Shown here: positions 49,088 through 57,934 of the stretch, piece by piece
How the letters are laid out: every line of letters starts with the position of its first letter
How positions within the stretch are numbered: the stretch's first letter is position 1
Origin: DASXVX01 sp036504075
Lineage (GTDB): Bacteria > Bacillota > Sulfobacillia > Symbiobacteriales > Symbiobacteriaceae
Assembly (NCBI GenBank): GCA_036504075.1
Contig: DASXVX010000033.1
Location: forward strand, 76,433-140,432
Reading direction: 5' to 3'
Length of the DNA: 64,000 nucleotides
Program-made: the position numbers and the translations under genes
Notes under the pieces: model-generated
Database searches by the model: none
The model's input: only the letters and a program-made list of their open reading frames with translations
Told to the model about the DNA's origin: nothing

Positions 49088-51370
49088 TTACGCCCCGGCC
49101 GGTCCCGACCGGGCCCGTTCCGCCACAGCCGGGTCCCCGGCCGGCTCCACGTCCGGATCGGACGCCCGGACCAGTACGGTCAGCGCGTACCGCTCAAGGA
49201 CACGGCCCCCGTGACGCAGCTCCGTGTGCAGCGTCACCGGCCCTTCGTACCCGGCGGCCGTCGCCCAGCGGACGGTACCGACCAGCACGGCAGGGGCATC
49301 AAAGGTTGGAATCACCACCGCCGCCTCATCCACCACCCCGGTCCCCTCCAGCCGCCACGACACCGTCCCGGGTCCGTTCACCGCCGGGTCGTCGTTTACC
49401 AGCCAGAGGTCGAACGCCACCTCTCCGCCGGAAGGATAGAGCACATTCCCGCGGCGATCCCCGGTGAAGCCTCCCGCCGGGTCGATGCAGACGTGGGTGG
49501 GCCGGAAGGCGTCCCTCAGGGCGTAGTAGGCCGCCTTGGGCCGCCGGTAGTAGTCCACCACGGCCCAGGTGATGGCCGGATGACCATCCGTAAAGCTGAA
49601 GTGGACGATGCCGCCGCAGGGCTGCCACTTCTGGATGCGAAACCGCTCCGCCGCATACCGGGCAATCCAGGCCTGATATTGCTGCGAGGCGGCCACGTAG
49701 CGCTCCAGGGTCGGGTACTCGTCCGGCGCCCCCACCCCATAGCGCGCCCAAAGGTCGCCTTGAAAGTCAGCGTGGACCCACGAAGGCTCGTCCGGACGGA
49801 CGGGCCAGTCCCGCTTCACCTGCTCCCAGAACGGTGAATCGATGGCCGGCAGCGCCTGCGCCCCGAACTCCGTAATGAACCGGGGGGACTCGTGGCGGTA
49901 CTCCAGCCAGGTCGCGTGGTACCAGCCCGGATACAGGTGGCTGTCCTTCTCCCCGGACGCGACGATGACCGGTCGGGACGGATCCAGTTCCCGGGCCAGT
50001 GCCGCGACGGTCAGGTCCACCTCCCGGTTCAACCGCGCCTTGTGAGGCTCCCCGAACCACCACATGTGCTCCGGCCAGGGCGGCTCGTTGTGCATCAGCC
50101 AGGCGGCCACCGCCGGATGGTTGCCCAGGAAGTCCACCGTCTTGGTCACCTGGTCCCGCGCCGCCCAGGCGTGGAAGACCCGGTCCTCCGGCGCAGCGCC
50201 GTGCACATAGCAACCGTTGAGAACCGAGTCGCAGATGATCAGCATGCCCAGGTCGTCTGCGGCCTGGTAGAACGTCTCCGGCTCAATGTGGACGTGAACC
50301 CGCACCATGTCCATGTTGGCATCCTTCATCAACTGCAGGTCCGTCCGGTGCCGCGCATCCGTGCAGGTGTCCAGCCGGAATTCGGAAATGTAGTTGGAGC
50401 CCTTGGGGAAGATGGGCCGCCCGTTGATCAGCCAGGCCGGACCGGCGGCTTCCGTCTCGCCGCGGTACTCCACCGTTCGTAGCCCCAGCCGGGTCCGGGT
50501 GAACGCGACGACCTGCCCGGCCACGCCGACTTCCGCCCAGGCCGCATAGAGGTTCTGTGCGCCATGCGTCCACGGCCACCAAAGCTGCGGGTCGGTGACC
50601 GGCAGTTCCGCCGTCACCGTCGCCTCCCCCCTGGGGCCAAGTGCGAAGGGCGCCGCCGCCGGACCCGACTCCGGCCCGACAAAGTTGTGCGGCGCCAGAC
50701 CGGTGCGAAGTTCCCCCCGGACAGAGCGGTCCGTCAGATTGACGAGCTGGGCCTGCAGGCTTACCCGCGCCGCGCCGCCATCCTCCAGCACGGGGGTGAA
50801 CTGCGCCCGCTGCACGAGGACGTCACCCACTCCGATGAGCTCGACCGGCGCCCACAGACCCAGCGGCAGCGTCCAGACATACTCCGGCGGCAGCTTTCCT
50901 CGGGCAAAATTCGGATACGGGCGGCAGTCCCAGTCGCCCCAAATACCCATGGGATGTTTCTTGCTGCCGCTCTCCACCCGGGTTTCGCAGCAGACCACAA
51001 GCAGGTTCTCCGCTGCCAGGTCCGCCGTCAGGTCAAAGGCAAAGGGCGAAAAGTAGCCGTAGTGCTCTCCGAGATACAGGCCGTTCAACCAGACCGCGGT
51101 GGCCTGAAACGCCCCGCGAAAGCAGAGCAGCCAGCGCGTGGCGTCCGGGGCAGGGCGCGGGAAACGAACCCGGTACCAGATGGCCTCCTGCCCTGCACTT
51201 GCGGCGTGCTGGGCAGGCACCGGCGTCTCAGGCCAGGCGCCGTCGTCGAAGTCGGGCTTCGCATGGGCCTCGCTCTCCCCAACCCCGGCGTAGGTATATC
51301 GCCAGCGGGCGGGAAGGCTCACCTGTACGCCGGCGGGATGTGCAAACAGCGGAATGGCGCCGTAAGGCAT
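49088..51370 (-). CDS. Glycoside hydrolase family 2 enzyme, cytoplasmic
   Basis: This 760-residue retaining glycosidase is without a signal peptide. An N-terminal sugar-binding domain (WYRVRFPRP, VWLNGLYLGEHYGYFSPFAFDLT), an Ig-like domain (ARVSLQAQLVNLTDRSVRGEL) and a TIM barrel are visible. The acid/base is E429 in LMHNEPPWP and the nucleophile E501 in FITEFGAQALP. The features resemble beta-mannosidase or beta-galactosidase/glucuronidase-like GH2 members; activity cannot be fixed from sequence. It lies between the GNAT gene and the three oxidoreductase genes in the minus-strand arm of the LacI-controlled island. Confidence 0.88.
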   Translation of the reverse strand: MPYGAIPLFAHPAGVQVSLPARWRYTYAGVGESEAHAKPDFDDGAWPETPVPAQHAASAGQEAIWYRVRFPRPAPDATRWLLCFRGAFQATAVWLNGLYLGEHYGYFSPFAFDLTADLAAENLLVVCCETRVESGSKKHPMGIWGDWDCRPYPNFARGKLPPEYVWTLPLGLWAPVELIGVGDVLVQRAQFTPVLEDGGAARVSLQAQLVNLTDRSVRGELRTGLAPHNFVGPESGPAAAPFALGPRGEATVTAELPVTDPQLWWPWTHGAQNLYAAWAEVGVAGQVVAFTRTRLGLRTVEYRGETEAAGPAWLINGRPIFPKGSNYISEFRLDTCTDARHRTDLQLMKDANMDMVRVHVHIEPETFYQAADDLGMLIICDSVLNGCYVHGAAPEDRVFHAWAARDQVTKTVDFLGNHPAVAAWLMHNEPPWPEHMWWFGEPHKARLNREVDLTVAALARELDPSRPVIVASGEKDSHLYPGWYHATWLEYRHESPRFITEFGAQALPAIDSPFWEQVKRDWPVRPDEPSWVHADFQGDLWARYGVGAPDEYPTLERYVAASQQYQAWIARYAAERFRIQKWQPCGGIVHFSFTDGHPAITWAVVDYYRRPKAAYYALRDAFRPTHVCIDPAGGFTGDRRGNVLYPSGGEVAFDLWLVNDDPAVNGPGTVSWRLEGTGVVDEAAVVIPTFDAPAVLVGTVRWATAAGYEGPVTLHTELRHGGRVLERYALTVLVRASDPDVEPAGDPAVAERARSGPAGA

Positions 51371-51395
51371 GGCCGTCCTCCTTGTTTCGGATGAG

Positions 51396-52376
51396 CTAGA
51401 ACCAGTCGGCCTGCCAGATTACGTGCCGGTCCACCTCGCCGCCCAGCAGCTCGTCCAGGGCGCCGGCTGCCGCCGGCGGCAGCAGGTCGGGCCGGATGAC
51501 CTTGTACATGGGCCCGTCGACGTTGTAGCGCCGTGTGAGGGCAAGCGCAGGCGCCGCCGCCAGGGGGTAGTGCACGTGCAGGGGGCCGCCGCCCTCTCTG
51601 CGCCCGCGAAGAATGCCCGCTGTGATCGCTTTCAGGAGGGCGCCCGCCTCGGAAGGGGCCGCGACGAACTCCTCGACGCGGAGATCCCACAGGCTCAACC
51701 ACTTGCCGGCCAGATACCCCACCGGGCGGTCCCCCGCCCGGGCCACCCAGACTTCCGGCCACTCGGCCGGGAGCCAATCCCACCAGTAGCCCGGGTGGTC
51801 CCGCACCAGGGTGCCGTTCAGACCCGACGCACAGGCCCCATACAGGGCTGCCAGGTCCGGCGCATCTGCCGGAGACACGGGGTTCACGGCCAGCCCATCG
51901 AAAGTAGCCGAAGTCAGGTTCCCGAGGAGATCGGTGCGCACCTTCAACTCCGTCACGCCGAAGGGAATCGGCACCGGCGCCCACCCATGCCGGGTATAGT
52001 GACCCTGGCGGCCGGCAAACAGCACCGACACCGCCATCCCCAGTTCGGCCATCCGGCGGCATGCATCTTCCAGCAGCAGCCCGGAAAGCCCCTGCCGGCG
52101 ATAGTCCGGGTCCGTGCTGACCTCCCCGATGCCCCCGATGGACACCGGAACGCCGCCCAGGTAGATCGTCCGGTGGAAGATGCGCAAGGTCGCGACGATC
52201 CGCCCGCCATGCACCGCCACCCGGATGGACTCCAGATTCCGCCAGGGATCACAGCCCCAGTGCCGGGCGAAGTATTCCCGCGCCACCCCGAACACCCGGT
52301 GGACGAAATCCAGCCAGTCATCCAACTCCTCCGGGCGAAGGGCGCGGATCGCCACCGGCTCGGCCATGCTGCTCAT
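51396..52376 (-). CDS. GNAT-family acetyltransferase, Eis-like N-terminal domain
   Basis: The 326-residue protein has a GNAT core: VAIRALRPEELDDWLDFVHRVFG, VAVHGGRIVATLRIF, and the acetyl-CoA loop STDPDYRRQGLSGLLLEDA. A second, weaker GNAT-like half follows (EVWVARAGDRPVGYLAGKWL). The architecture recalls Eis/YitI-type proteins but is shorter than Eis (about 400). A presence within a sugar operon may indicate acetylation of an amino sugar or detoxification; neither is shown. GGAGGGG lies 6 nt before the ATG. Confidence 0.78.
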   Translation of the reverse strand: MSSMAEPVAIRALRPEELDDWLDFVHRVFGVAREYFARHWGCDPWRNLESIRVAVHGGRIVATLRIFHRTIYLGGVPVSIGGIGEVSTDPDYRRQGLSGLLLEDACRRMAELGMAVSVLFAGRQGHYTRHGWAPVPIPFGVTELKVRTDLLGNLTSATFDGLAVNPVSPADAPDLAALYGACASGLNGTLVRDHPGYWWDWLPAEWPEVWVARAGDRPVGYLAGKWLSLWDLRVEEFVAAPSEAGALLKAITAGILRGRREGGGPLHVHYPLAAAPALALTRRYNVDGPMYKVIRPDLLPPAAAGALDELLGGEVDRHVIWQADWF

Positions 52377-52388
52377 GGCTCTCCCCTC

Positions 52389-53021
52389 CTATAGAAAGTC
52401 ATCATCGGGCAGGGGATACCGCCGCAGCGCCTTCCATGCGGCTGCCCCCACCGCCAGAGCCATGAGCCCCGGTCCCATGAACAGCAGCAACCCTTTCACC
52501 AGGGCCGGTCCCACCAGGAAGAGGTACACCAGCACCCCCAGGGCGGTCGCTGCGCCGATGGCCTCCAGCGGGTGGACGAGCACCAGCTTCACTGACAGCC
52601 AGAGCAGACGCAGCAAGGGCTTGGGATACCACGCCAGCATGGCCCAGGCATACACATTGACCATGACCCCGACGATCGCCACCAGGCCGAACCCATAGGC
52701 CAATACCATCCCCAGCGGCGAGCCCAGGAGCAGCACGACCTTGACGTCCACATACAGTAGGAGGCCCAGTACCAGATCCACCAGGCCCAGGAGCAGCGAC
52801 CGGCCGAAGGTCCGCCGGAAGGCGTGCCAAAACTGCCGGTGGGAGTCGGTGGGAGCCGGGCGCACCAACGGGGCGATTGCCGCCAGCGCCCCCACCCAGG
52901 CCACCGGCAGCGTCACCACCGGCATGCTGAAGATCCAGAACAGGAAGGTAGCCGCCATGAGAACGTACAGGTGCTCGAACGCGGCGAACCAGCGGGGAGC
53001 ACGGGGATCAAAGGCGTTCAG
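52389..53021 (-). CDS. DUF624 (YesL-like) membrane protein, probable CTG start
   Basis: The 210-residue membrane protein has five predicted helices and DUF624 features: NAFDPRAPRWFAAFEHLYVLMAATFLFWIFSMPVVTLPVAWVGALAA. YesL-type proteins accompany rhamnogalacturonan and other plant-glycan operons; their role is unknown. Family homology begins at codon CTG 53021, which is preceded by GGGAGGTG at about 8 nt and overlaps the stop codon of the GH1 gene as CTGA, the same 4-nt layout used repeatedly elsewhere in the window. No in-frame ATG, GTG or TTG fits, so CTG initiation is proposed. Confidence 0.8.
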   Translation of the reverse strand: MNAFDPRAPRWFAAFEHLYVLMAATFLFWIFSMPVVTLPVAWVGALAAIAPLVRPAPTDSHRQFWHAFRRTFGRSLLLGLVDLVLGLLLYVDVKVVLLLGSPLGMVLAYGFGLVAIVGVMVNVYAWAMLAWYPKPLLRLLWLSVKLVLVHPLEAIGAATALGVLVYLFLVGPALVKGLLLFMGPGLMALAVGAAAWKALRRYPLPDDDFL

Positions 53022-54379
53022 GGGAACACACCTCCCGAGTCCAGTCCGCCCCGGCGGATTACATCCCGGTAGAAGTAGTAGCTCTCCTTCGGAACGCGCC
53101 GCAAGGTGGGATAGTCCGTGTAGACAATGCCAAACCGCTTGCTGTAGCCCTCGGCCCACTCGAAGTTGTCCATGAGCGACCAGACGTAATAGCCCTTCAG
53201 GTTCACCCCGGCCGCGATCGCCCGGGCGGCGGCAGCGAAATGCTGCCCGAGATAAGCCACTCGCTCGGAGTCCGCCACCTTGCCGTCCGTTCCCAGCACG
53301 TCGTTGTAGGCCGCACCGTTTTCGGTGATATACAGCGGAATCTCCCCGTACTCCCGTTTGATGCGCACCAGAAGGTCGAACAGCCCTTCCGGCACCACCT
53401 CCCAGTTCAGGGCGGTGACGGGGCGGGTGGCCGGTGCAAAGGCCAGTTCAAAGTAGTCACCGTCCGGCTTGGCCATCACCGTGGCGCTAGAGTAGTAGTT
53501 GATCCCCAGGAAGTCGATCGGCTGCGCGATCGTCGCCAGGTCGCCCGGCTGCACGAAGGACAGCGGTCCGAATTTCTCTTCATAATAAGAAACCATGTCC
53601 GCCGGGTAGGCACCCCTGAGGACCGGGTCCAGAAACCACCGGTTGGCAAAGCCGTCCTGGCGCCGGGCGGCAGCCACGTCCGCCGGGCTGTCGGATGCCG
53701 CATAGGTGGAGCCCAGGTTCAGCACTACACCCACCTTCGCCCCGGCCGGCGCTGCGGCCCGGAAGGCCTGCACGCCCATCCCGTGGGAGAGCAGCACGTG
53801 ATGGGCTACCTGCAGTCCCGTCCACCAACCGCCCCGAATGCCCGGTGCGTGGGAGCCCCAGGTGTGCCCCACAAACGCGACCACCCATGGTTCGTTGTGG
53901 GTGATCCAGTCCGGGATCAGGTCCCCAAGTGCCCGCACCGTTACAGACGTGAATTCGGCAAAGCGGTCGGCCGTCTCCCGGTTCGTCCAGCCACCCTTAT
54001 CCTGCAAGACTTGCGGCAAGTCCCAGTGATAGAGCGTCGCCGCGGGCCGGATACCCCGGGCCAGGAGCTTTTCCGCCAACCGTCGGTAATAGTCCAGTCC
54101 CGCCTGGTTCACCCGCCCCGACCCCTCCGGCAGCACCCGGGGCCAGGCGATAGAGAAACGGTAGGCGGAAAGCCCCAAGTCGGCCATCAGGGCCACGTCG
54201 TCCTCCCACCGGTGATAGTGGTCGCAGGCCACGTCGCCGTGGTCGCCGTCCTTCACTTTCCCGGGCTCCCGGCAGAACCGGTCCCAAATGGACTCGCCCC
54301 GCCCGCCTTCCCGAACCGCGCCTTCCACTTGGTAAGCGGAAGTCGCCGAACCCCAAAGAAACCCTGGTGGAAATTGCAT
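53018..54379 (-). CDS. Beta-glucosidase/6-phospho-beta-glucosidase family GH1
   Basis: The 453-residue (beta/alpha)8 enzyme matches GH1 along its whole length: FLWGSATSAYQVEG at the N-terminus, acid/base E163 in THNEPW, nucleophile E353 in YITENGAAY, and the C-terminal WSLMDNFEWAEGYSKRFG. The WAEGY motif, without the phosphate-binding S/K pattern of phospho-glucosidases, favours unphosphorylated beta-glucosides or galactosides, consistent with ABC rather than PTS uptake nearby. GGGAGGGG precedes the ATG at 54379. It is the first gene of the minus-strand arm, with a LacI-type operator 33 bp upstream. Confidence 0.95.
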   Translation of the reverse strand: MQFPPGFLWGSATSAYQVEGAVREGGRGESIWDRFCREPGKVKDGDHGDVACDHYHRWEDDVALMADLGLSAYRFSIAWPRVLPEGSGRVNQAGLDYYRRLAEKLLARGIRPAATLYHWDLPQVLQDKGGWTNRETADRFAEFTSVTVRALGDLIPDWITHNEPWVVAFVGHTWGSHAPGIRGGWWTGLQVAHHVLLSHGMGVQAFRAAAPAGAKVGVVLNLGSTYAASDSPADVAAARRQDGFANRWFLDPVLRGAYPADMVSYYEEKFGPLSFVQPGDLATIAQPIDFLGINYYSSATVMAKPDGDYFELAFAPATRPVTALNWEVVPEGLFDLLVRIKREYGEIPLYITENGAAYNDVLGTDGKVADSERVAYLGQHFAAAARAIAAGVNLKGYYVWSLMDNFEWAEGYSKRFGIVYTDYPTLRRVPKESYYFYRDVIRRGGLDSGGVFP

Positions 54380-54411
54380 GCTATGCCCCTCCCGGCGGAT
54401 CGCCGCCGACT

Positions 54412-54425
54412 TGAAATCGATTACA
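54412..54425. promoter_or_regulatory. LacI-family operator upstream of the GH1 gene
   Basis: TGAAATCGATTACA fits the LacI/CcpA-type consensus TGNAANCGNWNNCA. A second match (54608-54621) lies at the other end of the same divergent intergenic region, so the local LacI protein is the likely ligand. Confidence 0.72.
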
Positions 54426-54607
54426 TCAATATCGGGTTTTCGTTTCATTTGACATGGCGTGCAAAAGTCCTGCCACCGGTATCCATGAATCTGGAGAAGT
54501 CTTCATTGGGCGCTTTTCGACCGGAAAACCGGAAGAAATCGCGTTATTCGTGTGAAAGCAGGCAGGAAATCGCGCCAACCCAACGAATTCATCATCCCGA
54601 AACGTGA

Positions 54608-54621
54608 TGTAATCGTTTTCA
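54608..54621. promoter_or_regulatory. LacI-family operator upstream of the lacI-type gene
   Basis: TGTAATCGTTTTCA fits the same consensus and shares TGTAATCG with the other operator read on the opposite strand. It lies 18 bp before the regulator's start codon, as expected for autorepression, and two operators 196 bp apart could support looping. Confidence 0.72.
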
Positions 54622-54639
54622 CTATGTGAGGGATAAACC

Positions 54640-55647
54640 ATGCCTGCCAATATCAAAGACGTCGCTCGGCTCGCCGGGGTCTCCTCGGCAACGGTGTCCC
54701 GGGTTCTCAATGGTTCCGCCGGGGTGCGAACCGATACCCGTGATCGTGTCATGGCGGTCGTCCGCCAACTCAACTTCGCACCCAGCGCCGTGGCCAAAGG
54801 GCTGAGAGAAGGCCGTTCCGGCATCGCCGGCGTCTGCGTCCCGGACATCTCCTCGCTGTTCTTTATGGATGTGGTCAAGGGGCTGGAGAACACCCTTGCC
54901 CTCTCCGATTATCGCCTGGTGGTCTGCGACTCCCAGAACCAGGCAAAGAAAGAGCGTGAGAACTGCCGCTGGTTTCTTTCCGGCGGCGTGGACGCCCTGA
55001 TTCTGATTGGCCCGATGATGGAGCAGTCCGCCCTGGCGGAACTGGCCGACATGGGAACGCCCATCGGCATTTTCGGGCGGCGGATGGATCATCCCAACGT
55101 CACCAGCGTTGCGGTGGAGAACCGCGTGACCGCGTACCGGGCTACCGAGCACCTCATCAACCACGGACACCGGAAAATCGCTTTCATTACCGGCATTCCG
55201 GGCGTTACGGATGGGGACGAGCGCGAGGCCGGGTACCGCGAAGCGCTGGCTCAATATGGCCTGCCATTTCAGCCTGATTGGGTCCAGGTCGGAAACTTTA
55301 CCGAAGAAGGGGGTATTCGGGCATTCGATACGCTCCTGGCGCTGCCGGACCGTCCTACGGCTGTATTTACCGCCAACGACGAAATGGCCATCGGCGTGCT
55401 GACCGAAGCGCGCCGGTGTGGCCTGTCGGTTCCGGAGGACATCGCGGTGGTGGGCTTTGACAACATCCGTCTGGCCCGGCTGGTCGCCCCGGCCTTGACG
55501 TCGGTGAACCAGCCCCGCATGGACGCAGGCTTCCGCCTGGCGCAGAACCTGGTCCAGCGCATGAACGGCAGCGCCGACCCGGAGCGAATCGTGCTGGAGG
55601 CAGACCTGGTCATCCGGCAGTCTTGCGGCTGTAAGTGGTCCACCTAG
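54640..55647 (+). CDS. LacI-family transcriptional repressor
   Basis: The 335-residue protein has an N-terminal helix-turn-helix and hinge (IKDVARLAGVSSATVSRVLNGSAGV, MAVVRQLNFAPSAVAKGL) and a periplasmic-binding-protein-like sugar domain (IAGVCVPDISSLFFMDVVKGLE, HLINHGHRKIAFITG, FTANDEMAIGVLTEA, IAVVGFDN, LTSVNQPRMD). It should repress both arms of the island until an inducing sugar binds. It is transcribed with the ABC importer, 34 nt upstream of the binding-protein gene, and divergently from the GH1 gene. Confidence 0.95.
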   Translation: MPANIKDVARLAGVSSATVSRVLNGSAGVRTDTRDRVMAVVRQLNFAPSAVAKGLREGRSGIAGVCVPDISSLFFMDVVKGLENTLALSDYRLVVCDSQNQAKKERENCRWFLSGGVDALILIGPMMEQSALAELADMGTPIGIFGRRMDHPNVTSVAVENRVTAYRATEHLINHGHRKIAFITGIPGVTDGDEREAGYREALAQYGLPFQPDWVQVGNFTEEGGIRAFDTLLALPDRPTAVFTANDEMAIGVLTEARRCGLSVPEDIAVVGFDNIRLARLVAPALTSVNQPRMDAGFRLAQNLVQRMNGSADPERIVLEADLVIRQSCGCKWST

Positions 55648-55681
55648 TGGGCCGCTCCACAAATCAGAGGGAGGTTACACA

Positions 55682-56938
55682 ATGATGAAGCGTACCCGTG
55701 CACTCGCTATCGTTCTCCTCGCCCTCATGGCACTCTCGATCATCGCCGGCTGCTCCTCCAAGCCCTCCGGCTCCAATGCCCCCGCCCCCGCCAAGAAGGA
55801 ACCCGTGAAGCTTACCATGTGGGCCTACGCGCCGGACAACCTCGAAGCCAAGAAGGCCCTCGAGTCCATCCAGGAAGACTTCAACAAGGCCAACACCGAC
55901 ATCCAGATCGAGATCGCCGCCATTCCCAAGGACGCCTGGGATCAGAAGCTGAACACCGCCATCGCCGGCGGCGTCGCCCCGGACATCTCCTACCTCGATC
56001 AGCCCCTCGTCCCGAAGTGGGCCAAGGAAGCGACTCTGCTCGACCTGACCCCTTACGCCGACGGCAAGGACGGCCTGGACCGCAAGATTTACGTCCCCGG
56101 CGCCCTTAACACCAACCTGGTGGGCGGCAAGCTCTACGGCGTGCCTCTCAGCATGACCGCCGTCGCCCTGTTTTACAACAAGGACCTGGTTCCCACCCCG
56201 CCGGCCACCTGGGACGAATGGCTCGCCATCTCCAAGAAGGTCTACGTGAAGGGCAAGGTCTCCGCCTTTGAAGGCCCGTGGGGCGGCGGCTGGGGCGCCT
56301 GGCTGTTCCCGGCCTTCGCCGGCACCAACGGCTGTTACATGTCCAGCGCGGACAACAGCAAGGTCACCTTCAACGAGCCGCAGTGCGTCGAGACCGCAAA
56401 GTTCCTGAATCAGATCTTCCAATATAACGACATGGACGTCATCACCAGCCAGGAAGCCTTCGGCGCCGGCAAGATCGCCATGAAGGTCTCCGGTCCGTGG
56501 GACATGGCCCACTACAAGCAGGACTTCCCGAAGCTGAACTTCGGCGTGGCTCTGATCCCCAAGAAGACCCAGTACGCCTCCAACATCGGCGGCGAGAACC
56601 TGGTCGTCTACAAGTCCACGAAGAATCCCGAGGCCGCCTTCAAGGCGATCAAGTGGCTGACCAACGTCGAGAACTCTGCCAAGTTCGCCAAAGTTACCGG
56701 TAACTTCCCGGTCACCCTGAAGGCCCAGGAGGATCCCAAGTGGTCCAGCGATCCGAACATGAAGGTCTTCGCCGAGCAGATGAAGTACGCCCTTTCCCGT
56801 CCGCAGATCGACGAATGGCTGAAGATCAACGATGAGCTTCTGGGCTCCATCCTCGACGACATGGTCCAGAAGGGCAAGGACCCGAAGCCCCTCCTGGACG
56901 ACGCAGCCGCCAAGGCGAATGCGCTGATCAAGAAGTAA
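55682..56938 (+). CDS. ABC sugar-binding lipoprotein, extracellular family 1
   Basis: The 418-residue lipoprotein has lipobox IAGCS (C24), a short Pro/Ala linker and a family 1 solute-binding fold: KLTMWAYAPDNLEAKKALESIQEDFNKAN, ISYLDQPLVPKWAKE, YGVPLSMTAVALFYNKDLV, GKIAMKVSGPWDMAHY. It captures mono- or oligosaccharides for the two permeases downstream. Codon choice is strongly biased (AAG, GAC, ATC, CTG), pointing to high expression. GGGAGG precedes two adjacent ATG codons. No ATPase gene is present in the operon, so a shared MsiK-like ATPase is likely. Confidence 0.95.
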   Translation: MMKRTRALAIVLLALMALSIIAGCSSKPSGSNAPAPAKKEPVKLTMWAYAPDNLEAKKALESIQEDFNKANTDIQIEIAAIPKDAWDQKLNTAIAGGVAPDISYLDQPLVPKWAKEATLLDLTPYADGKDGLDRKIYVPGALNTNLVGGKLYGVPLSMTAVALFYNKDLVPTPPATWDEWLAISKKVYVKGKVSAFEGPWGGGWGAWLFPAFAGTNGCYMSSADNSKVTFNEPQCVETAKFLNQIFQYNDMDVITSQEAFGAGKIAMKVSGPWDMAHYKQDFPKLNFGVALIPKKTQYASNIGGENLVVYKSTKNPEAAFKAIKWLTNVENSAKFAKVTGNFPVTLKAQEDPKWSSDPNMKVFAEQMKYALSRPQIDEWLKINDELLGSILDDMVQKGKDPKPLLDDAAAKANALIKK

Positions 56939-56977
56939 TTTCGTGCACCATTACGCGCCAGAACTCCAGCAAGTCAC

Positions 56978-57004
56978 GGGGGGAGCCATACGACTGGCTC
57001 CCCC
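56978..57004 (+). other. Stem-loop between binding-protein and permease genes
   Basis: GGGGGAGCCA pairs with TGGCTCCCCC around 6 nt. No T-run follows. Hairpins at this position protect the upstream mRNA and lower permease expression relative to binding protein, as in the mal operon. Confidence 0.6.
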
Positions 57005-57025
57005 TGGTGTCAGGGAGGTATTGCA

Positions 57026-57922
57026 ATGAAGACTGCAAAGCCCCGGTGGTGGCAATCCCACCTCTTCTGGGAGGCGGCAACAGGCTATCTGTTTGCGGCG
57101 CCGGCTATCATCTACTTTCTGATCTTCCAGGTCTCTGCGATGCTGATGTCCCTGCTTCTCAGCATGACCAAGTTCAACATCCGTACGGCGCCCGTGTGGG
57201 TCGGCCTGGACAATTACAGGAACCTGCTCTTTGACCGTCTGCGGTACCCATTCTTCTGGCATTCCATGTGGGTCAGCATCAAGTGGGTCATCATGGAACA
57301 GCCCCTTGTGATCGTCATTCCGCTGCTGGTGGCTCTGCTGCTGAATACAAACGTCAGGGGCCAGTCCATTTTCAGGACGCTCTACTTCATCCCGGTGATT
57401 ACGCCCGGCGTGGCCATGGCGGCCATGTGGGTGTGGATTTATGACGCCAACTTCGGTCTGCTGAACATGGTCCTCAGGACCAAGACCGCGTGGCTGAAGA
57501 CCGTTTCCACGGCCCTTCCCTCCCTGGTGGCTACTAGCGTTTGGGGCGCCATCGGCGGTACGGTGTTTATCTGGTTATCGGCGCTGAAAGCGATCCCCGG
57601 CGAGGTATATGAGGCAGCGGCCATCGATGGCGCAACCGGCTGGCGCCAGTTCTGGTCCATCACCCTGCCGCTGCTCCGGCCCACCCTGTTCTACATGACG
57701 GTTACCGGCGTGATTGGCTCTTTTCAGGTCTACGTGCCGATGCAATTGATGACCGGCGGCGATCCCGACAACTCGACGCTGACCTACATGCTCTACCTGG
57801 TCCGCCACGCCTTTCGCTACAACGAAATGGGCACCGCAACCGCCATGTCCTACATTCTGCTGGTCATCATCCTGATTGCCACGCTCTTGCAGTTCAGGTA
57901 CATGCGCCAGCGGAACGACTGA
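57026..57922 (+). CDS. ABC sugar permease, MalF-type
   Basis: The 298-residue inner-membrane permease has six helices and the EAA loop EVYEAAAIDGATGWRQFWSITLPLLRP that docks with the ATPase. The N-terminus and first periplasmic loop (MTKFNIRTAPVWVGLDNYRNLL) are typical of MalF/UgpA-like subunits. GGGAGG lies about 8 nt before the ATG. It pairs with the MalG-type permease 12 nt downstream. Confidence 0.94.
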   Translation: MKTAKPRWWQSHLFWEAATGYLFAAPAIIYFLIFQVSAMLMSLLLSMTKFNIRTAPVWVGLDNYRNLLFDRLRYPFFWHSMWVSIKWVIMEQPLVIVIPLLVALLLNTNVRGQSIFRTLYFIPVITPGVAMAAMWVWIYDANFGLLNMVLRTKTAWLKTVSTALPSLVATSVWGAIGGTVFIWLSALKAIPGEVYEAAAIDGATGWRQFWSITLPLLRPTLFYMTVTGVIGSFQVYVPMQLMTGGDPDNSTLTYMLYLVRHAFRYNEMGTATAMSYILLVIILIATLLQFRYMRQRND

Positions 57923-57934
57923 GGAGGGACGGCC

